Shown piece after piece: positions 15,634 through 24,473 of a DNA stretch of 42,275 nt. A model generated the notes under the pieces. It had not been told where the DNA came from. It searched no databases and saw only the letters and a program-made list of their open reading frames with translations. Made by a program: the position numbers and the translations under genes. Each line of letters starts with the position of its first letter. Position 1 is the first letter of the stretch. This DNA comes from Granulicella sp. (GTDB taxonomy: Bacteria > Acidobacteriota > Terriglobia > Terriglobales > Acidobacteriaceae), in NCBI GenBank assembly GCA_003138795.1, contig PLHC01000146.1, forward strand, positions 1 to 42,275, written 5' to 3'.

Positions 15634-17994
15634 TTACGAGATACCAAGGCGATGGAAGACTGGGATCTTGACTCCGCAAAGGAGCAGCCCGAAAACAATC
15701 GCTGCTCCAAACTCATAGGACAGAACTGCCAAAGGAATCGGGGTCATCGCGATTCCGCGCAACGCCAACGTGGAAATGATCAAAACGTCAGCCATCGAGG
15801 ACAAGAACAGCCACAAGGTCGGTCGTAAACCCCAGAAGTGACGGCGATCTCTTATGGCGTAGATTGTGGCTTGGCTGCCGTAGACAATTGTCACAACTGA
15901 GAGGGTTCTCAGGGCATCGATGCCAAGATGCAGTTCAAACTTGCCAACAACGAGGATCGCTACACAGAACGTGAGTAGACATGCGCCAAGAATGGCAGCA
16001 GCGCCCGTGATCCTGCCGATTTGCCAGGAGTTCGGCGTCTCCGATGGGCGGACCCTGTCGGTGGTCAGCGACATGGTCAGGAAGTCGCCGGTAATCATCA
16101 CAAGGACCATCAGCAATGGCGTCAGGACGGCATGTCCCGTGATGATCAGGCCGATTGCGAGCAGGAGCACCTGAGCGATCTTCTTGATCACCGAGTTGAG
16201 CGTGTAGGTGAGGATGCGTTGGAATGTTGTCCTGCCTTCTTTCACCGCAGCGACGATTCCTCCCAGACCAGCTTTCGTTAGAACGACGCCCGCTGCCGAC
16301 TTCGCCACATCGGTTGCTGTCGATACAGCGATCCCGATTTGCGCCTGCCGAAGAGCCGGAGCATCGTTTGCACCGTCTCCGCACATCCCGACCGTATGTC
16401 CGTTCTTCTGAAATGCTTTGACAAGGTTGTACTTGCCTTCAGGGAGAATGCTTGCAAACACAGCGAAGTCCTGCGGCTTGACGCTGTCTGGAATGGGTCC
16501 AGGTGGGCAGACCGCTCCATCGAGCCCGACGGCATGCGCGACGATGGCGGCCGTTGCGGGTGCATCGCCGGTCACCATCACGGTGCGCACGCCAAGGGAC
16601 TTCAACTCCGAGATGAGGGCAGCAGAGTCGGCTCGTGGAGGATCGCTGAGAGCGATAAACCCGATCAGTTGCATGGATGCGGAAGGGCCCGCAGCTACCG
16701 CCAGGACGCGGAAGCCCTGCTTCTCCAACTCGTCGGCTATGCCCGATGCATCTGGCGTCGGTGCAGCAAGGCTGGCGACCACGGTGAAGGCGCCCTTGAC
16801 GATCCGCACCGTGCCACCCTTGGAATCTGTTGCCTCTGCCTCAGAGGTCTTCTTCGCAGGATCGAATGGGACGAACTTGGCGAGCTTTGGAAGGTCCGAT
16901 GCTGGCTTGCTCAAGGATGCTGCGCGAATTGCGGCATCAACGGAGTCATCGCCTCCGTCGGAACTTGCGAGGGCCGCCATGCCCAGAACGTGGGCCTCGT
17001 CAAAGCCTTGCATTGGCCGGACGCTCGTTACCGAAAGAGCATTGAGGGTGAGCGTGCCGGTCTTGTCCGAACAGAGGACGTTAATGGTTGCCGCTTCATC
17101 TACTGCGGACAGCCTCGTTGGAAGAACTCCGATCTTCGCCAGTGCACTTGCTCCGAGCGCCGCCGCAAGCGTGAAGGTTGCGGGTAATGCCACCGGAATC
17201 GCTGCAAGAACCGATGTCAGCAGCAGGGGCACGATCTCACTCCATGGCATCTTTTGCGAATACGCAAAGACGCCCATGAGCGCAATCACGATGCCATTAA
17301 AGATGGCAAGGTTGCGCACAATGCGCAGGACGGCGGTCTGTTGAGAGCTCACCGAGTGAGCCGTGCGAACAAGCTCCGCAGTTCGTCCGAACTTCGTATG
17401 GACACCCGTAGCTGTCACTTGAGCCGTAGCTTCACCGCGCCGCACGAGCGCGCCGGCATAGGAATCTGCCCCAGCACCGGCCTCGACGGGCAACGACTCT
17501 CCCGTGAGCATCGATTGATCAAGGGAGACAGATCCATCGATCAGGTGAACATCGGCCGCGACCACGCCACCAAGCGACAATTTCACCAGGTCGCCGCAAA
17601 CCAACTCCGTAGCGGGCACAGTTTTCCATGCTCCGTCCCGCTGCACTGAAGCGTTTAACGCGAGACTGGATTGCAAAGCCTTGAGCGTAGCCTGCGCACG
17701 GCCTTCCTGGAAGTAGGCCAATGCTGCGTTGAAGACCAGCAAGCCCGCAATGACCGCGGCCTCGAAGTACTTGTGGAGGACCACCTGAAGCAGGATGGCT
17801 GCCTCAAGCAGCCACGGGACCGGCGCCCAGAACTTGGCCAATGCGTTGCGAAGCGGATTGACTGACGTATCCGGCATCGCATTCGGGCCGTCTTTTTGAA
17901 GGAGGCTTGCCGCAGCATCGCTGCTGAGTCCAAGCGGTGTTGCAGTTGGGTACGCCTTCGTTGGTGGGACCGTGGCAGCCTTGCCTGCGAGCAT
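15634..17994 (-). CDS. P-type (P3A) plasma-membrane proton ATPase
   Basis: This 786-residue inner-membrane protein resembles the fungal/plant-type H+-ATPases and should export protons at the cost of ATP. The actuator motif TGES is at residues 164-167, the membrane kink PVALP at 267-271, the phosphorylated aspartate is Asp310 in CSDKTGTLT, and the hinge motifs MVTGD and GDGANDAPAL follow. About ten membrane spans are apparent. There is no C-terminal autoinhibitory tail. GAGGAA precedes the ATG at 17994. It stands alone, with MFS and sucA genes on either side, and has a somewhat lower GC content than its neighbours, so acquisition by transfer is possible. A related cation specificity cannot be excluded. 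Confidence 0.92.
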   Translation of the reverse strand: MLAGKAATVPPTKAYPTATPLGLSSDAAASLLQKDGPNAMPDTSVNPLRNALAKFWAPVPWLLEAAILLQVVLHKYFEAAVIAGLLVFNAALAYFQEGRAQATLKALQSSLALNASVQRDGAWKTVPATELVCGDLVKLSLGGVVAADVHLIDGSVSLDQSMLTGESLPVEAGAGADSYAGALVRRGEATAQVTATGVHTKFGRTAELVRTAHSVSSQQTAVLRIVRNLAIFNGIVIALMGVFAYSQKMPWSEIVPLLLTSVLAAIPVALPATFTLAAALGASALAKIGVLPTRLSAVDEAATINVLCSDKTGTLTLNALSVTSVRPMQGFDEAHVLGMAALASSDGGDDSVDAAIRAASLSKPASDLPKLAKFVPFDPAKKTSEAEATDSKGGTVRIVKGAFTVVASLAAPTPDASGIADELEKQGFRVLAVAAGPSASMQLIGFIALSDPPRADSAALISELKSLGVRTVMVTGDAPATAAIVAHAVGLDGAVCPPGPIPDSVKPQDFAVFASILPEGKYNLVKAFQKNGHTVGMCGDGANDAPALRQAQIGIAVSTATDVAKSAAGVVLTKAGLGGIVAAVKEGRTTFQRILTYTLNSVIKKIAQVLLLAIGLIITGHAVLTPLLMVLVMITGDFLTMSLTTDRVRPSETPNSWQIGRITGAAAILGACLLTFCVAILVVGKFELHLGIDALRTLSVVTIVYGSQATIYAIRDRRHFWGLRPTLWLFLSSMADVLIISTLALRGIAMTPIPLAVLSYEFGAAIVFGLLLCGVKIPVFHRLGIS

Positions 17995-18207
17995 TAGGTC
18001 TTCCTCGACTTCTCCGTAAGATGCTCCCGTCCTGCAAGTTGAGTTCTTGCTTGATTTATGGTCGCCCTTGAGAAGGAAAGTCCCCGCATCACCCCTGGCG
18101 GAGGAACGAAACGCAACTATTCGGTCTCGATTAAGAAGAGGAATCTGAGACGCTCGGCTGGCCGGCGAGCGTTCTTGGCTCGGTGGGGGGCCAAAGCGGT
18201 ACCCACG

Positions 18208-19839
18208 CTACGACTGCACCGGCTCATGCGTCTCGACCTCACCGGCCCAGATCTGGAACGTAATCTTCGGCGAATCCTTCCCGCGATGCAGCGCATACAC
18301 CTGCGCGCGTATCGCCTGATCGGCCGCTGTCATGCGTTCGCGGCTGCGCAGAAAGTCAAGCCAGCTCTCCATGATGAACGTCTCGTTCAGGTGCTCGGGA
18401 TCGGCGGCATCGCGATAGATGCCCCACCGCACCGCACCACCCCGCAACCGCACGCCCTTGAGCGAGTGAATGACCTGGGTGAACGCTGCATAGTCTTCTT
18501 GCGCAATGCGATAGTCCACCGAGATCCGCACCGGCCCGTCGTCGGGATCAGGCGTCGCAGCAAACCCCGGTAACGGACGCTTCCACTTATACGGTGTGAC
18601 GTCCGGCAGCAAGCCCTTCAGGATATGAATGCGCTGCATAAATGGGAGGCTCGCCGCGAGTCCGATCGCCGAGCAGATCAGCGCAACCCGTGTGGAACTC
18701 CGCTGCGCAATGGCTCCCCACAGCACGCTACCCAGCGCCAACCCGCCCTGGAACGTCATCAGGTAGGCGCCCAGCGCGCGCGCGTACACCCACGCAGGCA
18801 CAGACAGCTGCACCGACACATTCAGCGTCGACATCGTCGTCGTCCAGCAGAAGCCCGCACCGATCAGCGCGACGATCACTACCGCTGGAATCCGCACCAG
18901 CGCCAGCACCAGCATCGTCGCAACGTAGTACACCCCCGTCGCCAGCAGCAGCGTATCCGCATCGAACCGCCGCCGAATCCGCGCCAGCAACGTCGCCCCT
19001 ATCACCGCGCCCAGCCCCAGGCAGCCGTTCAGGATGCCGTACCCCATCGCCCCCTGGTGCAGGTCTCTCTTCGCCACCAGCGCCAGCAGCGCCCACACCA
19101 CGCTCACAAAAAACGTAAACGTAAACGCCCGAATCAGCGGCCCCTGCAAATCCGGCGCATGCCGCAGATACCGCAGCCCCGAGAGCACCGAGCCCGCAAT
19201 CCGCTCCGCCGGCAGCGCACTCTTGTAAATCGGTTGCCGCTTCCATCGCCACAATATCCAGATCACGCCCGCGAACGAAGCCGAGTTCAGCGCAAACACC
19301 CACCCCGCCCCGCGGTGCGGCACCGCGAACGCCGCAATCATCAAACCGCCGAGCGCTGGTCCCAATGCGCGCGCGATGTTGTTGCTCGCCGCATTCAGCG
19401 CCACGGCATTGGGAATCTGCTCGCGCGGCACCAGCTCCGGCACGATCGCCTGCCATGCCGGATTGTTCATCGCCGAACCGATATTCATCAGAAACGTAAA
19501 CAGCAGCAGCATCACCGGCGTAATCACGCCGAAGAACGTCAACACCGCCAGCACCGCAACACTCGCCAGCATCCACCACTGCCAGAAGATCAGCAGCCGC
19601 CGCCGCTCATAGATGTCCGCCGTAGCTCCCGCCAGCAATCCCAGGAACAACACCGGTAAACTTGCCGCGGTCTGCATCAGCGCGATCAGCAACGGCGACG
19701 TCGTCAGCACCGTCATCAGCCACGTGCCCGCAGTATCCTGCATCCACGTGCCCAGGCTCGACACCGTCGACGCAATCCACCGGTCGCGGAACAGCGGAAG
19801 CTTCAGCGGCTCGAACGCGTTCGGGCCGCCCGGAAGCAT
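18208..19839 (-). CDS. MFS exporter (EntS-like, MFS_3) with C-terminal soluble domain
   Basis: From an ATG at 19839 this is a 543-residue major-facilitator protein of the enterobactin-exporter-like group, opening with the typical FRDRWIASTVSSLGTWMQD. About twelve membrane spans are followed by a soluble tail of roughly 120 residues (from PDPDDGPVRISVDYRI to the end). That tail looks like a dimeric alpha-beta barrel of the antibiotic-monooxygenase fold, an arrangement seen in other members. The frame stays open upstream to 20151, with ATGs at 19956 and 19980, but those would run into the divergent gene and look non-coding. The cargo is unknown and no siderophore genes are nearby. Confidence 0.85.
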   Translation of the reverse strand: MLPGGPNAFEPLKLPLFRDRWIASTVSSLGTWMQDTAGTWLMTVLTTSPLLIALMQTAASLPVLFLGLLAGATADIYERRRLLIFWQWWMLASVAVLAVLTFFGVITPVMLLLFTFLMNIGSAMNNPAWQAIVPELVPREQIPNAVALNAASNNIARALGPALGGLMIAAFAVPHRGAGWVFALNSASFAGVIWILWRWKRQPIYKSALPAERIAGSVLSGLRYLRHAPDLQGPLIRAFTFTFFVSVVWALLALVAKRDLHQGAMGYGILNGCLGLGAVIGATLLARIRRRFDADTLLLATGVYYVATMLVLALVRIPAVVIVALIGAGFCWTTTMSTLNVSVQLSVPAWVYARALGAYLMTFQGGLALGSVLWGAIAQRSSTRVALICSAIGLAASLPFMQRIHILKGLLPDVTPYKWKRPLPGFAATPDPDDGPVRISVDYRIAQEDYAAFTQVIHSLKGVRLRGGAVRWGIYRDAADPEHLNETFIMESWLDFLRSRERMTAADQAIRAQVYALHRGKDSPKITFQIWAGEVETHEPVQS

Positions 19840-19978
19840 GGCCACCGCTGGTACTATGTCGGTTGAATCAACGTGCCCGGTCTCGCCCACAACTCTATGA
19901 TGCCACTCCGCGTATGCTGCCACCCAGCGGGCCGATTCCGGTAACGACTTTCGCATCGACCGCGGTTTATAGTGCAGC

Positions 19979-20956
19979 ATGGACCGATGTCTGACGCTCG
20001 CCCTCTGCTTCGCCAGTGCACTGGCGTCGGCGCAGCAGCCAATTGCGCCAGCAGCCCCACAGGATGCAACCGCGGCGCAACCCCTGCCGCCAATCCACGA
20101 GCTACTGCTTGACGTCGAACGGAATGAGAAGACCGCGGAAGCTGCCCGCAAGGACTACACCTACCACGTTCATCTCGAAGAGCAGAATCTCGACCGCATG
20201 GGCAACATCAAGAAGACCACGATCACCGATTCCGAGAGCCTCACCATCGACGGCGTGCTCGTGGACCGCGTCGTTGCCCGCAACGGAAAGCCGCTCACCC
20301 CCGACGAAGCAGAGGAGGAAAGTCAGCGCATCGACAAAGAAATCGCCAGGGCGAAAGCACGCCGCGAGAAACGCGAAGACAAGGGCCAGGAGACCGACTC
20401 GCGCGGCGATGTCATCCTTCCAGCCTCGCGCATCCTCGAGCTCGGCGCCTTCTCCAACCCGCGCCGCGCCGACCTCGACGGCCGCCCCACCATCGTCGTA
20501 GACTACGCCGGCGATCCCAACGCCAGGACTCGTAACGAGTTCGAAGGAATCGTGCGCGATCTCGTCGGCACCGCCTGGATCGACGAACAGGACCGTGTCC
20601 TCGTCCGGGGCGAAGGTCACTTCCTCAATGACTTCAAGATCGGCGGCGGCCTCGTCCTCAATATCCATAAAGGGCTGAGCTTCGACTTCCGCGCCACCAG
20701 GATCAACGGCGAGGTCTGGCTTCCCGCCATCGTCGACGGACAGGGCAGCGCACGCATTCTCCTCGTAGACAGCGTCAAAGGGCGCTTCCGCCTCGTCACC
20801 TCTGACTATCGCAAGTTCCGCGCTACCAGTACGATCGTCTCGACAAACGGAGCCATCGGGCCCGACGGCCAGCCTGTCCCAAACAAGACCCCAGAACAGT
20901 CAGCACCCGCGCCGCCACCAACGCCCAGCCAACCGTCCCCGCCACAGCGGCCTTAA
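19979..20956 (+). CDS. Secreted LolA-like protein of unknown function
   Basis: This 325-residue protein carries a signal peptide (residues 1-19, cleaved near ASAQ), a highly charged middle section (about 100-145, many Glu, Arg and Lys, possibly helical) and a C-terminal Pro-rich tail. The section around residues 160-290 (GTAWIDEQDRVLVRGEGHF, then NGEVWLPAIVDG) has the beta-rich pattern of LolA-like outer-membrane lipoprotein-sorting folds that is common in acidobacterial secreted proteins. The protein at 35441 shows a similar pattern. Its start ATG shares bases with an ATG on the opposite strand, and the MFS gene is divergent. I cannot assign a function. Confidence 0.75.
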   Translation: MDRCLTLALCFASALASAQQPIAPAAPQDATAAQPLPPIHELLLDVERNEKTAEAARKDYTYHVHLEEQNLDRMGNIKKTTITDSESLTIDGVLVDRVVARNGKPLTPDEAEEESQRIDKEIARAKARREKREDKGQETDSRGDVILPASRILELGAFSNPRRADLDGRPTIVVDYAGDPNARTRNEFEGIVRDLVGTAWIDEQDRVLVRGEGHFLNDFKIGGGLVLNIHKGLSFDFRATRINGEVWLPAIVDGQGSARILLVDSVKGRFRLVTSDYRKFRATSTIVSTNGAIGPDGQPVPNKTPEQSAPAPPPTPSQPSPPQRP

Positions 20957-20960
20957 ATGC

Positions 20961-20994
20961 GCAGGAGGGATGAGCCGCAGCTCTTCCCTCCTGC
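20961..20994. terminator. Hairpin between convergent genes
   Basis: GCAGGAGGGA (20961-20970) pairs perfectly with TCCCTCCTGC (20985-20994). Inside, after one mismatch, GAGC pairs with GCTC around a CGCA tetraloop. It starts four bases after the stop of the plus-strand gene and 43 bases beyond the stop of the cold-shock gene, so it could end transcripts from both. No T-run follows. Confidence 0.55.
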
Positions 20995-21036
20995 AGAGTT
21001 AAAGAATCTCACCCACCAGTCTGCCTTAGCCGTAGC

Positions 21037-21237
21037 TTAGAGAGGCTGAACGTCGGACGCCTGCCAGCCTTTCGGACCCTTTACCACGTTGAACTGTACT
21101 GCCTGGCCCTCTTGCAGGCTCTTGAAGCCATTGGAGTTGATTGCCGAGTAGTGCACGAAAACATCCTCACCATTCTGACGGCTGATGAAGCCAAAACCCT
21201 TGGCGTCGTTAAACCACTTCACTGTTCCCTGTTCCAT
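21037..21237 (-). CDS. Cold-shock domain protein (CspA family)
   Basis: This 66-residue single-domain protein is a nucleic-acid chaperone that binds single-stranded RNA and DNA. Both RNA-binding motifs are clear: RNP1 as KGFGFI (residues 13-18) and RNP2 as VFVHY (26-30). The length is typical. A 180-base space separates it from cmk upstream and could contain the long 5' leader that often controls such genes, but I see no defined structure there. Several paralogues usually exist in a genome, so no gene letter is given. Confidence 0.96.
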   Translation of the reverse strand: MEQGTVKWFNDAKGFGFISRQNGEDVFVHYSAINSNGFKSLQEGQAVQFNVVKGPKGWQASDVQPL

Positions 21238-21419
21238 GTCTGGTAAATCCTTGTGATTGACTTTGACGCTGAATCCAAATCGGGGCTTCGGCTACAACTC
21301 TTGCAGAAAAAACCAATCTGTTTCAAACGATGGGGAAATGTTAGCACAAAGGTCTAATTTTCCACGAAAAAAAATGCAATCAATTGGAACTACACTGATT
21401 CCAGTGCATCTGTTGCGCA

Positions 21420-22163
21420 CTATTGCAATTGAGGCTCTCCAATATGCGTCCGGACGATCCCCTCAGCAGCCGCCAGCACCTCATTCAAGCTCATCGTCGT
21501 CGAATCCAGAATCACAGCATCCGCTGCCGGCCTCAGTGGCGATTCCGACCGATTACGGTCTCTCGCGTCGCGCTCCTTCAGCTCGCGAATGACGGCCTCT
21601 TCAGTCACCTCGGCCTGCGCCGGAACGCCTTGCCGGTAGCGCCGGTTGCCGCGCACCTCGGGCGCCGCATCCAGAAAGATTTTCACCTCTGCATCGGGAA
21701 ATACCACCGTCCCAATGTCACGGCCTTCCATCACCACGCCGCCGCTCGCGCCCATCAACCGCTGCTGATCCACCATCCACTCCCGCAGCCGGGGATGCAC
21801 CGATACGCGAGACGCCGCCGCCGTCACATCCCCATCCCGCACGCGCCGCGAAACATCCACGCCATCCAGCAGAACGATATTCCCCTCAAGCTGCGGCTTC
21901 AGCGCAATGCGCGTACGTCCAGCCAGGTCCAACAACTCGTCCTCATCGTCAAAGCCCAGGTCGTTGTCGATAGCCTTCAATGCCAGCGCGCGATACATCG
22001 CCCCCGTTTCCAGGTTGAGAAACCCAAAACGTCGCGCCAAATATGCTGCCAGCGTGCTCTTGCCTGCGCCTGCCGGCCCGTCAATGGCGATCACCGGCCG
22101 CTCGCGCCGTTTAGTTGTTGCCGGCTTTGCGATTGATCCAGTCTCTGCTGCGGGCGTGCCCAT
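21420..22163 (-). CDS. cmk: Cytidylate kinase
   Basis: This 247-residue enzyme phosphorylates CMP and dCMP with ATP. The P-loop GPAGAGKS is at residues 29-36, the substrate-binding segment LETGAMYRA follows, and VVMEGRDIGTVVFPDAEVK is the signature of the CMP-binding domain. The first 22 residues are a family-atypical extension. Its ATG lies three bases downstream of the stop of the winged-helix/repeat gene, implying translational coupling. The order mutL, winged-helix gene, cmk on one strand suggests a single transcript. Confidence 0.95.
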   Translation of the reverse strand: MGTPAAETGSIAKPATTKRRERPVIAIDGPAGAGKSTLAAYLARRFGFLNLETGAMYRALALKAIDNDLGFDDEDELLDLAGRTRIALKPQLEGNIVLLDGVDVSRRVRDGDVTAAASRVSVHPRLREWMVDQQRLMGASGGVVMEGRDIGTVVFPDAEVKIFLDAAPEVRGNRRYRQGVPAQAEVTEEAVIRELKERDARDRNRSESPLRPAADAVILDSTTMSLNEVLAAAEGIVRTHIGEPQLQ

Positions 22164-22166
22164 GAT

Positions 22167-24323
22167 CTACTCCTGTGTCTCGGGCTTCTTGCGCGTCGTT
22201 GGCTTGGCGCCACCCGCCGCACCGCTGCGCTTCGCGCCAAATCCGCCCGGCTTGCCGCCAAACTTGGCACCGGGCTTGCCTCCAAAGCTCTTCCTTGGAC
22301 CCGCACCTGCGCGAGAAAAGCTACCCGCTGCACGAGCCTTGTACGGTCGCTTCGCACCGTCACTCTCCGTCTTTGGAACCCACGGCGCCTTAGTGAAGGC
22401 GCGTTTGTCGGCGTCCGCCGCCCGAGGCTTGTACGGCCTCTTCGGGAGCGTACGCTCCACGCTGGACTCCGCAGCGCCACCCGCCGACGTGCGCGGTGTG
22501 TAAGGACGCTTCGCAAACGAACGCTCGCCACCCTCGCTTGTTCGCGGTGTGTAAGGACGCTTCGCAAACGAACGCTCGCCACCCTCGCTTGTACGCGGCG
22601 TGTATGGACGCTTCGCAAATGTGCGCTCGCCACCTTCGCTGGTCCGCGGCGTGTAAGGACGCTTCGCCCCGAAGCCTCCGGGCTTCGCACCACGATCCCT
22701 GCCTTCAAAGCTACGCGGCTTGAATGACCCGCGATCCCCGCCCTCAGACGTCCTCGGGGTATACGGACGCTTCGTAAACGTGCCCTCTCCGCCCTCGGCA
22801 GTCCTCGGCGTATACGGACGCTTCGCGAACGTGCGCTCTCCGCCCTCGGCCGTGCGTGGCGTGTAAGGACGCTTCGCCCCCAATCCACCCGGCTTGCTAC
22901 CGCGATCCCCGCCTGCACGTTCATAGCTGCGAGGCTTGAACGACCCGCGCTCACCACCCTCAGCCGTTCGCGGCGTATAGGGCCGCTTCGCAAACCCAGC
23001 CGGCTTGCTCGCACGATCAAAGCTCGACCTCGGAGCACTCCGCTGCTCTGGCGGCAATCCTGCCTGCTCTCTTGGTCCGAGTGGCTCGCGATCCTCCGGC
23101 GCCGGCCTGCGGAACTTCGTAAAACCATCCGGCTTTGCTGCTGGACGAGCCTTACGGTCCTCATTCCACGGCTTCGAAAAGTTCGACTTCCCGGCCGGTC
23201 TCGCGGCGCCATCCTTCTTGAACGGCCGTCGCTCACTGTCGGTCTTACCATCCAAACGCGCGCCAAAGCGAGCCGACGGCTTCACCGGCCCACCGGCACG
23301 CTTAGCCGAAAAACTCCGCGCAGCGGGCTTGCCACGGAACTCGCCTGCCGTCTTACCCTCGCCACTAAAGCTCTTGATGCGGCCCGTCCCCACCTTCTTC
23401 GGACGCTCCGCCGCAACCACTTCACCGCCTTCAACCGGTGTCTCTTCACCAGCAACCACGGCAAACGCCGGCAGCGTACCCGGAATATGCAGCAGCGTCT
23501 TGCCCTCGAGCACCACCGTCTCCAGTTGCCGCGCGCCCATCAGCGCATGCAGCACCTCGCGCACCCGCGAGCGCGCCGTCAGCGGCGAGAGGAACGTCGT
23601 AATCTCCTCCTCGGTCGCCACAAACACCTGCGCCAGGTACAACGACACCAGCGCTGAGAGCGCCGTCGGCTGACCTGCATTCGCGCCTGCCTTAATCGCC
23701 TTCGTGAAGCGCCGCGATGTCAGCTCCCACAACGTAACGCCGTCACCCTGCTGTAGCAGCGGAAGCACGCGCAACTGCGACCACAACTCGCTCAGCGAGC
23801 GCAGAATCGCAGTCTCCGTCACCTCACGGCCCAACTCCTGTGCCAGCTCGGCCGCAGACATCGGCCCGCGCTCCGTCAGCACCTCGAACACCCGCAGCCC
23901 CAGCGGAGAAACCTTCACCGCGCCCGAAGTTGACGGCGGCTGCTTCCACGCCTTGTCGCCGCGCATCGTGAAGATGTAGCTGAACACCTGCGCGCTCACC
24001 ACAAAATCCGGGTTGTCGCCGGGCACACTCAGCAGATTCAGCGGCAGTGCGAGGCCTTCGCCCACCAGCCGCGAAACCAGCCCACGGGCAACCTCGGTCT
24101 CCGCCAATGTCGGTGCAGCGTTCGCCGCTCCCAGCGTCGCCTCCACCAGCGATGGAGCCGGTGCCGGCAGCTGCGACGCACGAGGCGCAAACAGCACCAG
24201 CCCACGTTCGTTGATCCAGTCGCGAGCTGCCTCCAGGGTCAGCAGCGGCTCGCCTGCCTGTCGCCATGCGGTCGCGCGTGCAGCACTAAGCTGCGTCTCG
24301 TTAAACTCCGGTGTTGAACTCAA
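22167..24323 (-). CDS. Winged-helix (AlkZ-like) protein with basic KRPYTPRT repeat tail
   Basis: This 718-residue protein has two halves. Residues 1 to about 290 contain several helical/winged-helix segments (MSAAELAQELGREVTETAILRSL; TEEEITTFLSPL), similar in pattern to the AlkZ/YcaQ DNA-glycosylase fold, but I do not see its catalytic QxQ pair. Residues from about 300 to the end are low-complexity and strongly basic, with ten KRPY units, eight of them KRPYTPRT, spaced mostly 17 residues apart. This half should be disordered and could bind nucleic acid. It sits between mutL and cmk on the same strand. Function is unknown; DNA repair or RNA binding are guesses from context. Confidence 0.75.
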   Translation of the reverse strand: MSSTPEFNETQLSAARATAWRQAGEPLLTLEAARDWINERGLVLFAPRASQLPAPAPSLVEATLGAANAAPTLAETEVARGLVSRLVGEGLALPLNLLSVPGDNPDFVVSAQVFSYIFTMRGDKAWKQPPSTSGAVKVSPLGLRVFEVLTERGPMSAAELAQELGREVTETAILRSLSELWSQLRVLPLLQQGDGVTLWELTSRRFTKAIKAGANAGQPTALSALVSLYLAQVFVATEEEITTFLSPLTARSRVREVLHALMGARQLETVVLEGKTLLHIPGTLPAFAVVAGEETPVEGGEVVAAERPKKVGTGRIKSFSGEGKTAGEFRGKPAARSFSAKRAGGPVKPSARFGARLDGKTDSERRPFKKDGAARPAGKSNFSKPWNEDRKARPAAKPDGFTKFRRPAPEDREPLGPREQAGLPPEQRSAPRSSFDRASKPAGFAKRPYTPRTAEGGERGSFKPRSYERAGGDRGSKPGGLGAKRPYTPRTAEGGERTFAKRPYTPRTAEGGEGTFTKRPYTPRTSEGGDRGSFKPRSFEGRDRGAKPGGFGAKRPYTPRTSEGGERTFAKRPYTPRTSEGGERSFAKRPYTPRTSEGGERSFAKRPYTPRTSAGGAAESSVERTLPKRPYKPRAADADKRAFTKAPWVPKTESDGAKRPYKARAAGSFSRAGAGPRKSFGGKPGAKFGGKPGGFGAKRSGAAGGAKPTTRKKPETQE
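22390..22990 (-). repeat. 51-bp tandem repeats encoding KRPYTPRT(A/S)EGGE
   Basis: Within the winged-helix gene, near-identical 51-bp units encode a 17-residue repeat. Adjacent copies near 22490-22660 are almost identical in DNA, showing recent expansion. A longer super-unit (FKPRS...KPGG followed by KRPYTPRT units) also appears twice. The same repeat opens a long artificial reading frame in another phase (to about 23266), which I do not consider a gene. Confidence 0.85.
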
Positions 24324-24473
24324 AAGTGCCCCTATCTTGTATTGCTGCGCCAGGGTTTGCGCACAGCTCCCGATCTACCACGCAGAGGATACCCTCAGGT
24401 CGCAGCAATGTCATCGGGGGAATCCTGTGATGTGCGGGCTCGCTCGCGCGCCGAGCTAGCTCAATTGGAACAG

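Noticed and set aside
22091-23266. 391-codon arginine/serine-rich frame on the minus strand
   Set aside because: It is a phase-shifted reading of the tandem repeats in the winged-helix gene, with no start site or domain of its own.
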